In this document: piece after piece, positions 16,846 to 26,817 of the stretch
Layout: every line of letters starts with the position of its first letter
How positions within the stretch are numbered: position 1 is the first letter of the stretch
Origin: Flavicella sediminum
GTDB lineage: Bacteria; Bacteroidota; Bacteroidia; Flavobacteriales; Flavobacteriaceae
Reading direction: 5' to 3'
Length of the DNA: 64,000 nt
NCBI RefSeq assembly: GCF_006381105.1
Contig: NZ_VDET01000018.1
Coordinates: 119,241-183,240, forward strand
The notes under the pieces: generated by a model
The model's database searches: none
What the model was told of the DNA's origin: nothing
Seen by the model: only the letters and a program-made list of their open reading frames with translations
Position numbers and translations under genes: made by a program

Positions 16846-18189
16846 TTAGATTCCAGTATAATTACTTGGGGTAATTACTTTCAATTCTGCTTTAATAGCA
16901 TCAGAAACTTCTAAAGTATCAATAAAATCAGCAATAGATTTTTGGTTGATTACTGAATTTGTTCTTGTCAATCCTTTCAAAGCTTCGTATGCATTTGGAT
17001 AGGCTTCTCTTCTAAGAATTGTTTGAATTGCTTCCGCAACGACTGCCCAGTTATTTTCTAAGTCGGCCTCAAAAGCTTCTTTGTTAATCAATAATTTGTT
17101 CAATCCTTTTAAGGTAGAAGCAAATGCAATTAATGTATGTCCAAAAGGAACTCCAACATTTCTTAAAACTGTAGAATCTGTTAAATCGCGTTGCAAACGA
17201 GAAACAGGTAATTTTGCTGCTAAATGTTCAAACAAAGCATTTGCCAATCCAATATTTCCTTCAGAATTTTCAAAGTCAATAGGATTAACTTTATGAGGCA
17301 TAGCAGAAGAACCTACTTCTCCTTTTTTAATTTTTTGTTTGAAATAATTATTAGAAACATAAGTCCAGATATCTCTGTCTAAGTCCATAATAATAGTATT
17401 GATACGTTTCATGGCATCAAAAATTCCTGCCATATGATCGTAGTGCTCAATTTGAGTTGTTGGGAAAGAATGGTGTAAACCTAAAATATTTTCAACAAAA
17501 TTAGTTCCAAAAGCTTTCCAATCAACATTTGGATAGGCTACTTTATGTGCGTTGTAATTTCCAGTTGCACCACCAAATTTAGCTGCATGTGGTGTGTGTT
17601 GTAAATGCAATACTTGCTGATTTACACGTTCTACAAATACAAACAATTCTTTTCCTAAACGCGTAGGAGAAGCGGGTTGTCCGTGTGTTCTTGCTAGCAT
17701 AGGAACATCGTCCCATTCTTCAGAAAGATCAGCAATTTTAAGAGTCAATTCATCTAAAGAAGGGTAATACACTTCCTCCAAAGAATCTTTGATAGACAAA
17801 GGAATTGCCGTATTGTTGATGTCTTGAGAAGTCAAGCCAAAATGGATGAATTCTTTATAAGGAACCAAGTTTAGAATGTCGAATTTTTCTTTGATGAAAT
17901 ATTCAACCGCTTTTACATCATGGTTGGTTACATTTTCAATTTCTTTAATTCTCAACGCATCTTCAGAAGTAAAAGAGGTATAAATTTCTCTTAAAGCTGG
18001 AAATAAGGAATTGTCAAAACCTTCTAATTGAGGCAAAGGAATTTCGCACAAAGCAATAAAATATTCAATTTCAACTTTTACACGGTACTTAATCAAAGCT
18101 TCTTCAGAATAGTAAGCTGCTAAAGATTCTACTTTTCCTCTATATCTCCCATCAATAGGCGAGATTGCATTTAAATTCGTTAATGACAT
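16846..18189 (-). CDS. purB: Adenylosuccinate lyase
   Basis: Cytoplasmic enzyme that removes fumarate from SAICAR and from adenylosuccinate in purine synthesis. It belongs to the fumarase/aspartase fold family. Start at the ATG 18187-18189 gives MSLTNLNAISPIDGRYRG, the usual flavobacterial N-terminus, and 447 residues; an upstream ATG at 18216 would add nine non-conserved residues. The signature GSSAMPHKVNP (about 290-300) carries the mobile catalytic loop, and TARTHGQPA-like LARTHGQPASPT holds a catalytic His. Transcribed alone, with duplicated terminators. Confidence 0.96.
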   Translation of the reverse strand: MSLTNLNAISPIDGRYRGKVESLAAYYSEEALIKYRVKVEIEYFIALCEIPLPQLEGFDNSLFPALREIYTSFTSEDALRIKEIENVTNHDVKAVEYFIKEKFDILNLVPYKEFIHFGLTSQDINNTAIPLSIKDSLEEVYYPSLDELTLKIADLSEEWDDVPMLARTHGQPASPTRLGKELFVFVERVNQQVLHLQHTPHAAKFGGATGNYNAHKVAYPNVDWKAFGTNFVENILGLHHSFPTTQIEHYDHMAGIFDAMKRINTIIMDLDRDIWTYVSNNYFKQKIKKGEVGSSAMPHKVNPIDFENSEGNIGLANALFEHLAAKLPVSRLQRDLTDSTVLRNVGVPFGHTLIAFASTLKGLNKLLINKEAFEADLENNWAVVAEAIQTILRREAYPNAYEALKGLTRTNSVINQKSIADFIDTLEVSDAIKAELKVITPSNYTGI

Positions 18190-18381
18190 TCTTTTAGATT
18201 GAAAATTAAGGCGCAAAAGTACGCAATTCTAGAGAATTTTTGTGGCATTGCATAAAATTTTTATAGGATACTTGTGTGTGAAAGCAGTAAAATTACTGTT
18301 CGAATTTTCTCATTGTAGTTTTTTGAACAGCGTTGCGTGGATAATTTGATAAATTGTGCTCTGTAATTTAAAAATAAGAAA

Positions 18382-19383
18382 ATGAAATTTAGAAAAGTAC
18401 TGGCGCTTATCGCTTTAATTGGAACCATGAGTTCTTTTGCTAGCATTACAGGAAATGAGCTAACTCTGGTTAAACGAAAAATTAAAGTATTGATTATCGA
18501 CGGTCAAAATAATCATGGTGTTTGGCCAAAATCAACCATTATGATGAAGCAGTATTTAGAAGAGACCGGCTTGTTTACGGTTGCTGTAGAGCGCACACAA
18601 TATTTATGGAAAGGTGAAGGAGAAAAAGCATTTTTACCTTTGGCCAATGCTAGAACAGGTGAGTTTTTGAAATCGCCAAAAACAGATCCAGATTTCTGTC
18701 CGAAATTTAGCAAGTACGATGTGGTGGTTTCTAATTTTGGTTGGAGAGCTGCCCCTTGGTCGGAAAAAACACAAAAATCTTTTGAAAAATTCATTCAAAA
18801 AGGTGGAGGTTTTGTTTCTGTACATGCGGCAAATAACTCCTTTCCAGAATGGTTGGATTATAATAAAATGATTGGCCTTGGCGGGTGGGGAAATAGAAAT
18901 GAAAAAGACGGTCCTTATGTGTATTATACAAATGAAGGAAAATTAGTGAGAGATACTTCTGCTGGTGGGGCAGGTGCACATGGAAAAAGACATGAATTTC
19001 CTGTGACCATTCGGGAAGCAAATCACCCAATAACCAAAGGAATGCCGAAGGTTTGGTTAACAAATGCCGATGAGTGCTATGCAAAGTTAAGAGGTCCAGC
19101 AGAAAATATGACCATTTTAGCGACAGGTAAAGATCAAAATGCAAAAGCACCAACCGACAGACATGAGCCAATTTTTATTGTAACAGATTACGGAAAAGGA
19201 AGAGTGTTTAATACGATTTTAGGACATGATGCTGTTTCATTTCAAAGTGTTGGTTTTATTGTTTCTTTTACAAGAGGTGTAGAATGGGCAGCAACAGGAA
19301 AGGTAACACAAGCCATACCAAGCGATTTCCCAAAAGCTGAAAAATCATCGGGGAGAAAATTTTCTTTAAAAAAAATAAAATAA
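18382..19383 (+). CDS. Secreted ThuA-domain protein
   Basis: 333 residues; signal peptide ends near SSFAS. The ThuA fold (glutamine-amidotransferase-like) is visible as KVLIIDGQNNHGVWPKS (about 35-50), YDVVVSNFGW, GGGFVSVHAANN (about 148-159) and a C-terminal EPIFIVTDYGKGRVFNTILGHD. These proteins are associated with sugar catabolism, for example trehalose or other disaccharide utilisation; the exact reaction is not established. It is followed 12 nt later by the DUF1080 gene, so they form a two-gene unit acting in the periplasm. Confidence 0.88.
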   Translation: MKFRKVLALIALIGTMSSFASITGNELTLVKRKIKVLIIDGQNNHGVWPKSTIMMKQYLEETGLFTVAVERTQYLWKGEGEKAFLPLANARTGEFLKSPKTDPDFCPKFSKYDVVVSNFGWRAAPWSEKTQKSFEKFIQKGGGFVSVHAANNSFPEWLDYNKMIGLGGWGNRNEKDGPYVYYTNEGKLVRDTSAGGAGAHGKRHEFPVTIREANHPITKGMPKVWLTNADECYAKLRGPAENMTILATGKDQNAKAPTDRHEPIFIVTDYGKGRVFNTILGHDAVSFQSVGFIVSFTRGVEWAATGKVTQAIPSDFPKAEKSSGRKFSLKKIK

Positions 19384-19395
19384 AATAAAAAAAGG

Positions 19396-20283
19396 ATGCA
19401 AAAAATATTTTCAAAAGTAGCGGTAGTTCTAACGTTTTTAGTCGCAGCCAATGCAGTACAAGCCCAAAAAGAAGGGATTGTGATGAAACAAGAAGGACCT
19501 TCAAAAATGGTGAAGTCGAAAGACTGGAAACCAATGTTGGATAAAGAATTAAGTCAGTGGGAAGTTTGGACAGGTGTGCCTCATAAAACCGTAAAAAACT
19601 TGCCAAAAGGTTATGTGGTTCCCGAAGATGGAAAACCAGTAGCACCAATTGGTTTGGATAATTCTATGGAAGTTTTTAAAGTAACGGAAGATGAAAATGG
19701 CGAGCCTATTTTAAATATTTCAGGTTTGATTTATGCGGGCTTGACTTCAAAAAAAGAATATAAAAATTACCATTTGACCTTATTGTTTAAATGGGGTGAG
19801 AAAAAATACGAACCTCGTTTAAAGGCTTTGCGAGATAATGGTTTGTTGTACCATTGTTATGGCGAGCATGGTGCTTTTTGGAATGTGTGGAAACGTTGTT
19901 TAGAATCGCAAATACAAGAAGGAGATTTTGGTGATTTGTATACTTTGGCAGGAACAAAAGCAAAAGTACAAGTGAATGAATTTAACAGATGGGATCCAAA
20001 ATCGGACAAAATTTCTGGAAAAGGAAAAAGATTGTACGATACAGAAAGTAAACATGGGGCATGGACAAGAGTAGATCTTTATGTGCTAGAAGACCAAGCA
20101 ATCCATGTAACCAATGGAAAAGTAACTTTTGCTTTAAAAGATGCCTTGCGTCATGATGGAAAGAAATTAGACAAAGGGCAGTTGCAAATTCAATCAGAAG
20201 GAGCAGAGGCTTATGCCAAAGGAATTTTTATTAGACCGATTAAAAAGTTTCCAAGAAAAATTAGAAAAGCAGCTGGGTTTTAA
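19396..20283 (+). CDS. Secreted DUF1080 (3-keto-disaccharide hydrolase-like) protein
   Basis: 295 residues with signal peptide (to about NAVQAQ). The DUF1080 concanavalin-like fold is recognised by WKPMLDKELSQWEVW, a YKNYHLTLLFKWGEKKYEP strand pair, LLYHCYGEHGAFWNVWKRCLESQIQEGDFGD and a terminal QLQIQSEGAEAYAKGIFIRPI. Family members cleave 3-keto sugars or bind glycans. Pairing with a ThuA protein suggests the two process an oxidised sugar. A strong terminator follows at 20310. Confidence 0.88.
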   Translation: MQKIFSKVAVVLTFLVAANAVQAQKEGIVMKQEGPSKMVKSKDWKPMLDKELSQWEVWTGVPHKTVKNLPKGYVVPEDGKPVAPIGLDNSMEVFKVTEDENGEPILNISGLIYAGLTSKKEYKNYHLTLLFKWGEKKYEPRLKALRDNGLLYHCYGEHGAFWNVWKRCLESQIQEGDFGDLYTLAGTKAKVQVNEFNRWDPKSDKISGKGKRLYDTESKHGAWTRVDLYVLEDQAIHVTNGKVTFALKDALRHDGKKLDKGQLQIQSEGAEAYAKGIFIRPIKKFPRKIRKAAGF

Positions 20284-20309
20284 CACCAAACTTTTCAAGA
20301 ACATAAATA

Positions 20310-20338
20310 AGTCCTGCTTCGGTGGGACTTTTTTTTTG
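20310..20338 (+). terminator. Intrinsic terminator with UUCG tetraloop
   Basis: Stem AGTCCTGC (20310-20317) / GTGGGACT (20322-20329) with two G-U-type pairs, loop TTCG, followed by nine T. It ends the ThuA-DUF1080 unit. The rest of the 20284-20492 gap shows nothing else recognisable beyond AT-rich leader sequence for parE. Confidence 0.9.
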
Positions 20339-20492
20339 AAAAGAATACAGCAAGCGAATATTTTTTTAAATTTTACTTAAGCATCCAACATCCTGATAGC
20401 TTAAAACCTTGTTAATAATTATTTCGCAGACCCTTTTAATTCTCTAGTGAAAATACTATTTTAGCAACACTTCAAGCTTTAGAATAGAATAC

Positions 20493-22349
20493 ATGACAGA
20501 GGAAACAAAATATACAGAAGATAACATACGATCATTAGACTGGAAAGAGCATATTAGGATGCGTCCCGGAATGTATATTGGGAAATTAGGCGATGGAACT
20601 TCACAGGATGATGGTATCTATATTTTAATAAAAGAAGTACTCGATAACTCCATTGATGAGTTTGTAATGAATGCTGGTAAAACCATTGAAATTTCTGTTC
20701 GAAACACCAGTGTTATTATTCGCGATTATGGTCGTGGAATACCTTTGGGGAAAGTGGTAGATGTAGTTTCTAAAATGAATACGGGTGGAAAATACGACTC
20801 CAAAGCCTTTAAAAAATCAGTAGGATTAAACGGGGTGGGTACCAAAGCCGTAAACGCCTTGTCAAGCAGTTTTAGAGTGCAATCTTTTAGAGATGGAAAA
20901 ACAGTTTATGCCGAATTTGAGCAAGGAAACTTGATTGAAAAAAGCGATGCAGAAGCTACCAGTCAGCGAAGAGGTACACGTGTGAACTTTACACCAGATC
21001 CAAGTATTTTTTCAAACTACAAGTTCAGAAATGAATATGTGGTAAAAATGATTAAAAATTATGTGTATCTAAACACAGGGTTGACCATTGTTTTTAACGG
21101 AGAAAAATATTTTTCTGAAAATGGATTGAGAGATTTGCTAGATGAAAATATCAATGAAGATGACAAAGCATATCCAATAGTACATTTAAAAGATGAGGAC
21201 ATTGAATTGGCCTTAACGCATAGTAAAACACAATATACAGAAGAATATCATTCGTTTGTAAACGGACAGCATACCACACAAGGAGGTACGCATTTGGTAG
21301 CCTTTCGGGAAGCCATTGTAAAAACGGTTAGAGAATTTTTTGGAAAAACCTTTGAAGCCAGTGATGTTCGGAAATCTATTGTAGGAGCCATTAGCATTAA
21401 GGTAATGGAACCTGTTTTTGAAAGTCAGACCAAAACCAAGTTGGGATCTACCGAAATGGGAGGTAATTTGCCAACTGTTCGTACGTTTATCAACGATTTT
21501 ATAAAAACCAAACTGGACAATTATTTGCATAAAAATCCAGATGCTGCGGAACAAATTCAACGTAAAATATTACAAGCCGAAAGAGAGCGTAAAGAGCTTT
21601 CAGGGGTACGTAAATTGGCAAGAGATAGAGCTAAGAAAGCGAATCTTCACAATAAAAAATTACGAGATTGTAGAGTGCATTTTGGCGATTTGAAAAAGGA
21701 GAATCGATTGGACACGACTTTGTTTATTACCGAGGGAGATTCAGCCAGTGGTTCTATAACAAAATCGAGAAATGTAAATACCCAAGCCGTATTTAGTTTA
21801 AAGGGAAAACCTTTGAATTCGTATGGAATGAGTAAAAAGGTGGTTTATGAAAATGAGGAATTCAACTTGTTGCAAGCTGCTTTAAATATAGAAGAAAGTT
21901 TAGAAGATTTACGTTATAATAATATTGTTATTGCAACGGATGCCGATGTGGATGGAATGCATATCCGATTGTTGTTAATTACTTTCTTTTTACAGTTTTT
22001 TCCTGAAGTCATCAAAGAAGGGCATTTGTTTATTTTAGAAACGCCTTTGTTTAGAGTACGAAATAAAAAAGAAACCATTTATTGCTATTCGGAAGAAGAA
22101 AGAAAAGATGCGTTAGAAAAATTATCAGGGAAACCGGAGATTACTCGATTTAAGGGATTGGGGGAAATTTCACCAAATGAGTTTGTACATTTTATTGGTG
22201 ACAATATTCGTTTGGATCCAGTAATGCTAGATAAAGAAATGCCAATAGAAAAAATGTTGGAATTTTATATGGGAAAAAATACTCCCGATAGACAGAAGTT
22301 TATCATAGAAAACCTAAAGTTTGAACTGGATGTAGTGGAAGATTTATAA
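20493..22349 (+). CDS. parE: DNA topoisomerase IV subunit B
   Basis: 618 residues. The GHKL ATPase motifs are [10 protein letters not shown] (about 48-57), DYGRGIPL and [14 protein letters not shown] (about 111-124). The TOPRIM region has [12 protein letters not shown] (about 409-420) and DADVDGMH (about 482-489). With ParC it decatenates sister chromosomes. The TOPRIM motif reads ASGS instead of the common AGGS, as is usual in this branch. Its stop codon overlaps the ATG of the next gene by one base. Confidence 0.95.
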   Translation: MTEETKYTEDNIRSLDWKEHIRMRPGMYIGKLGDGTSQDDGIYILIKEVLDNSIDEFVMNAGKTIEISVRNTSVIIRDYGRGIPLGKVVDVVSKMNTGGKYDSKAFKKSVGLNGVGTKAVNALSSSFRVQSFRDGKTVYAEFEQGNLIEKSDAEATSQRRGTRVNFTPDPSIFSNYKFRNEYVVKMIKNYVYLNTGLTIVFNGEKYFSENGLRDLLDENINEDDKAYPIVHLKDEDIELALTHSKTQYTEEYHSFVNGQHTTQGGTHLVAFREAIVKTVREFFGKTFEASDVRKSIVGAISIKVMEPVFESQTKTKLGSTEMGGNLPTVRTFINDFIKTKLDNYLHKNPDAAEQIQRKILQAERERKELSGVRKLARDRAKKANLHNKKLRDCRVHFGDLKKENRLDTTLFITEGDSASGSITKSRNVNTQAVFSLKGKPLNSYGMSKKVVYENEEFNLLQAALNIEESLEDLRYNNIVIATDADVDGMHIRLLLITFFLQFFPEVIKEGHLFILETPLFRVRNKKETIYCYSEEERKDALEKLSGKPEITRFKGLGEISPNEFVHFIGDNIRLDPVMLDKEMPIEKMLEFYMGKNTPDRQKFIIENLKFELDVVEDL

Positions 22350-23323
22350 TGAAAGAATTGCTAAAAAGATTCAAGCCCACGTTTCAAGTGTATAATTTTT
22401 TTCAAAAGAAAAAGTTGCTACACAATGTGCCCTTGTATAAAAAATATGGTTTGCGTAAGCGGTATTATTCTTCTGTTTCTGCTAGCGATTTTGAGGGCTT
22501 GGAAGAAGAGGTGAATACCTACGATCTAAAAAATTCCAGAGAGGCTTTGGCCAGTTCTGAAAAATTTCAGCAATTGGATAAAAAAATACAACAAGAATTA
22601 TTGTCATGGTCAGATGATGGTTATGTGGTTTTGAAAAATTATTTTTCTTCTGATGAGGTTGCTAGCTTTAATGAAAAGATAGACGAGCTGCTGGCCTCAA
22701 AAAAAGTGAAATTTGAAAATGGTAATAAAATTATGTTTGCCATTCATAAATCCAAATTGTTATTTCAAATTGGGGCACATAAAAAAATAATTTCCATTTT
22801 AGAAACCCTATTGGATAAAGAAGTGACCTTGTTTCAAAGTATCAATTTTTTAACAGGCAGCCAGCAAGGTGCACATTCCGATTCTATTAGCATGTCAACT
22901 TTTCCTAAAGGAAATTTAATTGCCATTTGGGTGGCATTGGAAGATATTGATGCAGAGAGTGGCCCCTTGTATTATTATAAGGGTTCTCATAAGTTGCCTT
23001 ATTTTATGAATAAAGATTACGACAATGAAGGCAGTACCTTTTTCCTTGGAAATAAAGGTTACGATGCCTATTTAAAAAATATTCAAAATTTATTGGACGA
23101 CAATAAATTAGAAAAAAAACATTTTCTGGCAAAAAAAGGAGATGTTTTGATTTGGCATGCCAATTTAGTGCATGGAGGAGAAAAAGTTTTAGATGACAAT
23201 AAAACGAGAAAAAGTATGGTTTTTCATTATTATGCAAAGGATGCAGTTGCCTTTCATGAAATAACGCAAAGACCGACTTTAAAAGAAAATTTTGAAGGTT
23301 TATTTGACAGTATAAAAGAGTAA
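22349..23323 (+). CDS. Phytanoyl-CoA dioxygenase (PhyH)-family protein
   Basis: 324 residues. The Fe(II)/2-oxoglutarate dioxygenase fold shows the metal triad as His176-x-Asp178 (GAHSDS) and His275 (VHGGE), with Arg287 as the likely 2-oxoglutarate ligand. No signal peptide. It is placed exactly between parE and parC, overlapping the parE stop by one base and ending 1 nt before parC, so it must be co-transcribed with topoisomerase IV. The substrate is unknown. Nothing in the sequence links it to DNA. Confidence 0.85.
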   Translation: MKELLKRFKPTFQVYNFFQKKKLLHNVPLYKKYGLRKRYYSSVSASDFEGLEEEVNTYDLKNSREALASSEKFQQLDKKIQQELLSWSDDGYVVLKNYFSSDEVASFNEKIDELLASKKVKFENGNKIMFAIHKSKLLFQIGAHKKIISILETLLDKEVTLFQSINFLTGSQQGAHSDSISMSTFPKGNLIAIWVALEDIDAESGPLYYYKGSHKLPYFMNKDYDNEGSTFFLGNKGYDAYLKNIQNLLDDNKLEKKHFLAKKGDVLIWHANLVHGGEKVLDDNKTRKSMVFHYYAKDAVAFHEITQRPTLKENFEGLFDSIKE

Positions 23324-23324
23324 A

Positions 23325-25892
23325 ATGCAAGAAGAAAACGAGCAAGAAAATAACGGTACCGAAGAGAAACAAGAAACGATTACGAAAGTAACCGGAATGT
23401 ATAAAGAATGGTTTTTAGACTATGCTTCGTATGTGATATTGGAAAGAGCCGTTCCTGCTTTGGATGATGGTTTTAAACCGGTGCAACGTAGAATCATGCA
23501 GTCTATGAAAGATTTGGATGATGGACGTTACAATAAAGTAGCCAATTTGGTTGGTCATACCATGCAATACCATCCGCATGGTGACGCTTCTATTGCTGAT
23601 GCCATGGTGCAATTGGGGCAAAAGGAATTGCTAATTGACATGCAAGGAAACTGGGGTAATATATTAACTGGTGACCGTGCGGCGGCTTCAAGATATATTG
23701 AAGCACGTTTGTCTAAATTTGGTTTGGAAGTGGTTTTCAATCCAAAAACCACACATTGGCAAGCTTCCTATGACGGTCGTAGAAAAGAACCAATTCATTT
23801 GCCTGTAAAATTTCCGTTGTTACTGGCACAAGGAGCAGAAGGAATTGCGGTTGGTTTGTCAACCAAAGTACTGCCACACAATTTTATTGAATTGATTGAC
23901 GCTTCTGTAAAATATTTAAAAGGAAGAAGCTTTAAAATTGTTCCTGACTTTTTAACAGGTGGTATTGCCGATTTCACCAATTACAATGATGGTAAAAGAG
24001 GAGGGAAGGTTCGCGTTAGAGCGCGTATCAACCAGTTAGATAAAAAGACCTTGGCCATTCATGAAATTCCTTTTGGTACAACCACATCTTCTTTGATTGA
24101 TTCGATTATTAAGGCAAACGACAAAGGGAAAATTAAAATTAAACGTATTGAAGACAATACAGCGGCAGAGGTTGAAATATTAATTCACCTACCACCCAAT
24201 GTGTCTCCCGACAAGACAATTGATGCCTTGTATGCATTTACCAATTGTGAATCGTCCATTTCTCCGTTAAGTTGTGTTATTGAAAATCACAAACCTATAT
24301 TTATTGGTGTTTCAGAATTGCTGAAAATTTCTACCGATCATACTGTTGAATTGTTAAAACGCGAGTTGGAAATTCAATTAGGTGAGCTGGAAGAACAATG
24401 GCATTTTGCTTCCTTGGAAAGAATATTTATTGAAAATAGAATTTACCGAGATATTGAAGAAGTGGCTACTTGGGATGGCGTTATAGAGGCTATTGATGCA
24501 GGATTAAAACCTTTTACCAAACATTTAAAACGTGCAGTCACTACAGAAGATATTCTTCGACTGACAGAAATACGAATTAAAAAGATTTCTAAATTTGATA
24601 TTGACAAAGCCAATTTATTAATTGAAGCTTTGGAAGATAAAATTAGAGATGTCAAAGAAAAATTAGCCAACCTTATTGAATTTGCCATCGATTATTTTAA
24701 AAGATTAAAAGAAACCTATGGTAAGGACAAAGAAAGAAAAACAGAGATAAGAATTTTTGATGATATTGTGGCGACCAAAGTGGTGATGCGAAACACAAAG
24801 CTTTATGTAAATAGAGAGGAAGGTTTTGTAGGTACTTCTTTAAAACGCGATGAATATATAGCAGATTGTGCTGATATTGATGATGTGATTGTTTTTAGAA
24901 ATGATGGTAGTTTAATGATTACGAAAGTCGCTTCTAAAACATTTGTTGGAAAAGATATCATTCATATTGCCGTCTTTAAAAAAGGAGATAAACGAACAGT
25001 TTATAATATGATGTACCGTGATGGGAAATCGGGGCCAAGTTATATGAAACGTTTTAATGTAACCGGAATTACCAGAGATAAGGTGTACGATTTAACCGTG
25101 GGTAATAAAGGATCTATGGTGCATTATTTTACAGCGAATCCTAATGGTGAGGCGGAAGTGGTTACCGTAAACTTAAGAGCGGTTGGTAGTGTTAAGAAAT
25201 TGAAATGGGATATTGATTTTTCTGATTTACTTATTAAAGGTCGAGGCTCTAAAGGAAATTTAATCACGAAGTTTCCCATACGAAAAATTGAATTTAAGTC
25301 GGCAGGTGCTTCTACATTAAAACCAAGAAAAATTTGGTTTGACGATACCGTACAGCGATTAAATGTAGATGAAAGAGGAGAGTTGTTGGGGGAGTTTACA
25401 GCAGATGATATGTTGCTGATTGTTACCCAATCTGGAATGGCAAAAACCATCAAACCTGTTTTAAATTATCACTTTGAAACGGATATGATTGTTTTGGAAA
25501 AATGGGATCCAATGAAACCAATTTCTGCTATTTATTTTGAAGGCGAAAAGGCTCGTTATTTTGTAAAGCGTTTTATGATTGATCATCCAGAAAGAGAAGA
25601 TCATTTTATTACCGAGCATCCAAAATCGCAATTAGAAATTGTGGCTACCGATTACAGACCCGTTGCTGAGGTTATTTTTTCTAAAAGAAGTTTAGAACCA
25701 ATTACAGTCGACTTTGAAGAGTTTATTGCGGTAAAAGGAATCAAGGCTATCGGAAATCAGCTGACAACAGATAAAATTAAGCAAGTAAATTTTTTAGAAA
25801 GCAAGCCTTATGATGCTCCTGATGTAAATGACATTGAAGTCTCTGAAGAGGATGAATCTGAAAAAGAAGACGGTCAAGCGACTTTATTTTAA
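23325..25892 (+). CDS. parC: DNA topoisomerase IV subunit A
   Basis: 855 residues. The breakage-reunion domain starts with ASYVILERAVPALDDGFKPVQRRI (about 34-57), and the catalytic tyrosine is Tyr124 in ASRYIEARL. A coiled coil (about 360-470) and a C-terminal beta-pinwheel-like region with an acidic tail follow. The GyrA-type QRRGGRG box is absent, supporting ParC rather than GyrA. The gene lies 1 nt after the PhyH-family gene. Confidence 0.95.
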   Translation: MQEENEQENNGTEEKQETITKVTGMYKEWFLDYASYVILERAVPALDDGFKPVQRRIMQSMKDLDDGRYNKVANLVGHTMQYHPHGDASIADAMVQLGQKELLIDMQGNWGNILTGDRAAASRYIEARLSKFGLEVVFNPKTTHWQASYDGRRKEPIHLPVKFPLLLAQGAEGIAVGLSTKVLPHNFIELIDASVKYLKGRSFKIVPDFLTGGIADFTNYNDGKRGGKVRVRARINQLDKKTLAIHEIPFGTTTSSLIDSIIKANDKGKIKIKRIEDNTAAEVEILIHLPPNVSPDKTIDALYAFTNCESSISPLSCVIENHKPIFIGVSELLKISTDHTVELLKRELEIQLGELEEQWHFASLERIFIENRIYRDIEEVATWDGVIEAIDAGLKPFTKHLKRAVTTEDILRLTEIRIKKISKFDIDKANLLIEALEDKIRDVKEKLANLIEFAIDYFKRLKETYGKDKERKTEIRIFDDIVATKVVMRNTKLYVNREEGFVGTSLKRDEYIADCADIDDVIVFRNDGSLMITKVASKTFVGKDIIHIAVFKKGDKRTVYNMMYRDGKSGPSYMKRFNVTGITRDKVYDLTVGNKGSMVHYFTANPNGEAEVVTVNLRAVGSVKKLKWDIDFSDLLIKGRGSKGNLITKFPIRKIEFKSAGASTLKPRKIWFDDTVQRLNVDERGELLGEFTADDMLLIVTQSGMAKTIKPVLNYHFETDMIVLEKWDPMKPISAIYFEGEKARYFVKRFMIDHPEREDHFITEHPKSQLEIVATDYRPVAEVIFSKRSLEPITVDFEEFIAVKGIKAIGNQLTTDKIKQVNFLESKPYDAPDVNDIEVSEEDESEKEDGQATLF

Positions 25893-25895
25893 ATT

Positions 25896-26816
25896 ATGAA
25901 GAAGAATTTTAGCATCCTTTTACTTTTTTTTATGAGTACAATCTGTTTTGGACAATCTACTATACTTCCGCTTTGGGAAGGTGAAATTCCCAATTCTCAA
26001 AAGTCAGAGGAAAAAGAAGAATACCCGAAAAGAAATGTGTTTTTTATCAGTAAGGTGCAAGTCCCTACTTTAGAGGTTTTTTTACCCGCTAAGCAGTTGG
26101 CAACAGGACAAGCAGTGGTTATTTGTCCAGGAGGAGGTTATCATGGCGTGGCGTATCATTGGGAAGGTACCGATTTGGCAAAGTGGTTCAATTCTTTTGG
26201 TGTCGCGGCTTTTGTGTTAAAATATAGGATGCCAAACTCAGGATCTGTAAAAACTTCGTATGAAGCACCTTTACAAGATGCTCAACGAGCAATTAGAATG
26301 GTAAGAAGAAATGCGGAAAGTTATAAAATTGATCCAACAAAAATTGGCATCATGGGCTTTTCAGCAGGTGGTCATTTGGCTTCAACTTTAGGAACACAAT
26401 TTGATAAAGTAAATAATTTTGAGGAGTCAGCTATAGATACCATTAGTGCAAGACCAGATTTTATGGTATTGTTGTATCCGGTGGTTACTATGAAATTGGA
26501 TTTTACACATAAAGGTTCTAGAAACGCATTGTTAGGAGACAAACCTAGTTTAGATTTGGTAGAAGAATTTTCAAATGAATTACAAGTAAAAGAGAACACG
26601 CCGCCCACTTTTATTGTGCATGCTTCCGATGACAAGGCTGTTCCTGTAGAAAATAGCTTGCAGTTTTACAATGCACTTCGCGAAAAGAAAATTCCTGTTG
26701 AGCTGCATTTGTATCCAAAAGGCGGGCATGGTTTTGCATTGGCAAAAGGAAGAGGAAATGCAAATCTTGAAAAATGGCCTCTCTTATTAAAAGATTGGTT
26801 GCAAATTTTGAATTAA
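25896..26816 (+). CDS. Secreted alpha/beta hydrolase (acetyl-xylan-esterase / BD-FAE-like)
   Basis: 306 residues, signal peptide to about CFGQ. Oxyanion motif CPGGGYHGVAYHWEG (about 77-91), nucleophile elbow GFSAGGHLAS with Ser near 155, Asp in IVHASDDKAVP and His in GGHGFAL. This is the carbohydrate-esterase subgroup that removes acetyl or feruloyl groups from polysaccharides. It starts 3 nt after parC, apparently riding on the topoisomerase operon. Confidence 0.88.
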   Translation: MKKNFSILLLFFMSTICFGQSTILPLWEGEIPNSQKSEEKEEYPKRNVFFISKVQVPTLEVFLPAKQLATGQAVVICPGGGYHGVAYHWEGTDLAKWFNSFGVAAFVLKYRMPNSGSVKTSYEAPLQDAQRAIRMVRRNAESYKIDPTKIGIMGFSAGGHLASTLGTQFDKVNNFEESAIDTISARPDFMVLLYPVVTMKLDFTHKGSRNALLGDKPSLDLVEEFSNELQVKENTPPTFIVHASDDKAVPVENSLQFYNALREKKIPVELHLYPKGGHGFALAKGRGNANLEKWPLLLKDWLQILN

Positions 26817-26817
26817 A

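Larger units (their letters stand above)
16631..16854. repeat. 112-bp tandem duplication containing two terminator hairpins
   Basis: ATTTAGCTTCC at 16631 and again at 16743 begins two copies of about 112 bp that differ at only a few bases. The differences include GGAACTG versus CAAACTG-like changes, one A fewer in the A run and CTATAG versus CTTTAG. Each copy holds a small CGCAA/TTGCG stem and a strong AAACCTAACAGG hairpin. The second copy runs into the last codons of purB. Confidence 0.85.

Noticed and set aside
19268..19648. Antisense frames opposite the ThuA and DUF1080 genes
   Set aside because: Leucine/phenylalanine-rich translation expected from the complement of lysine/glutamate-rich genes; no start context.
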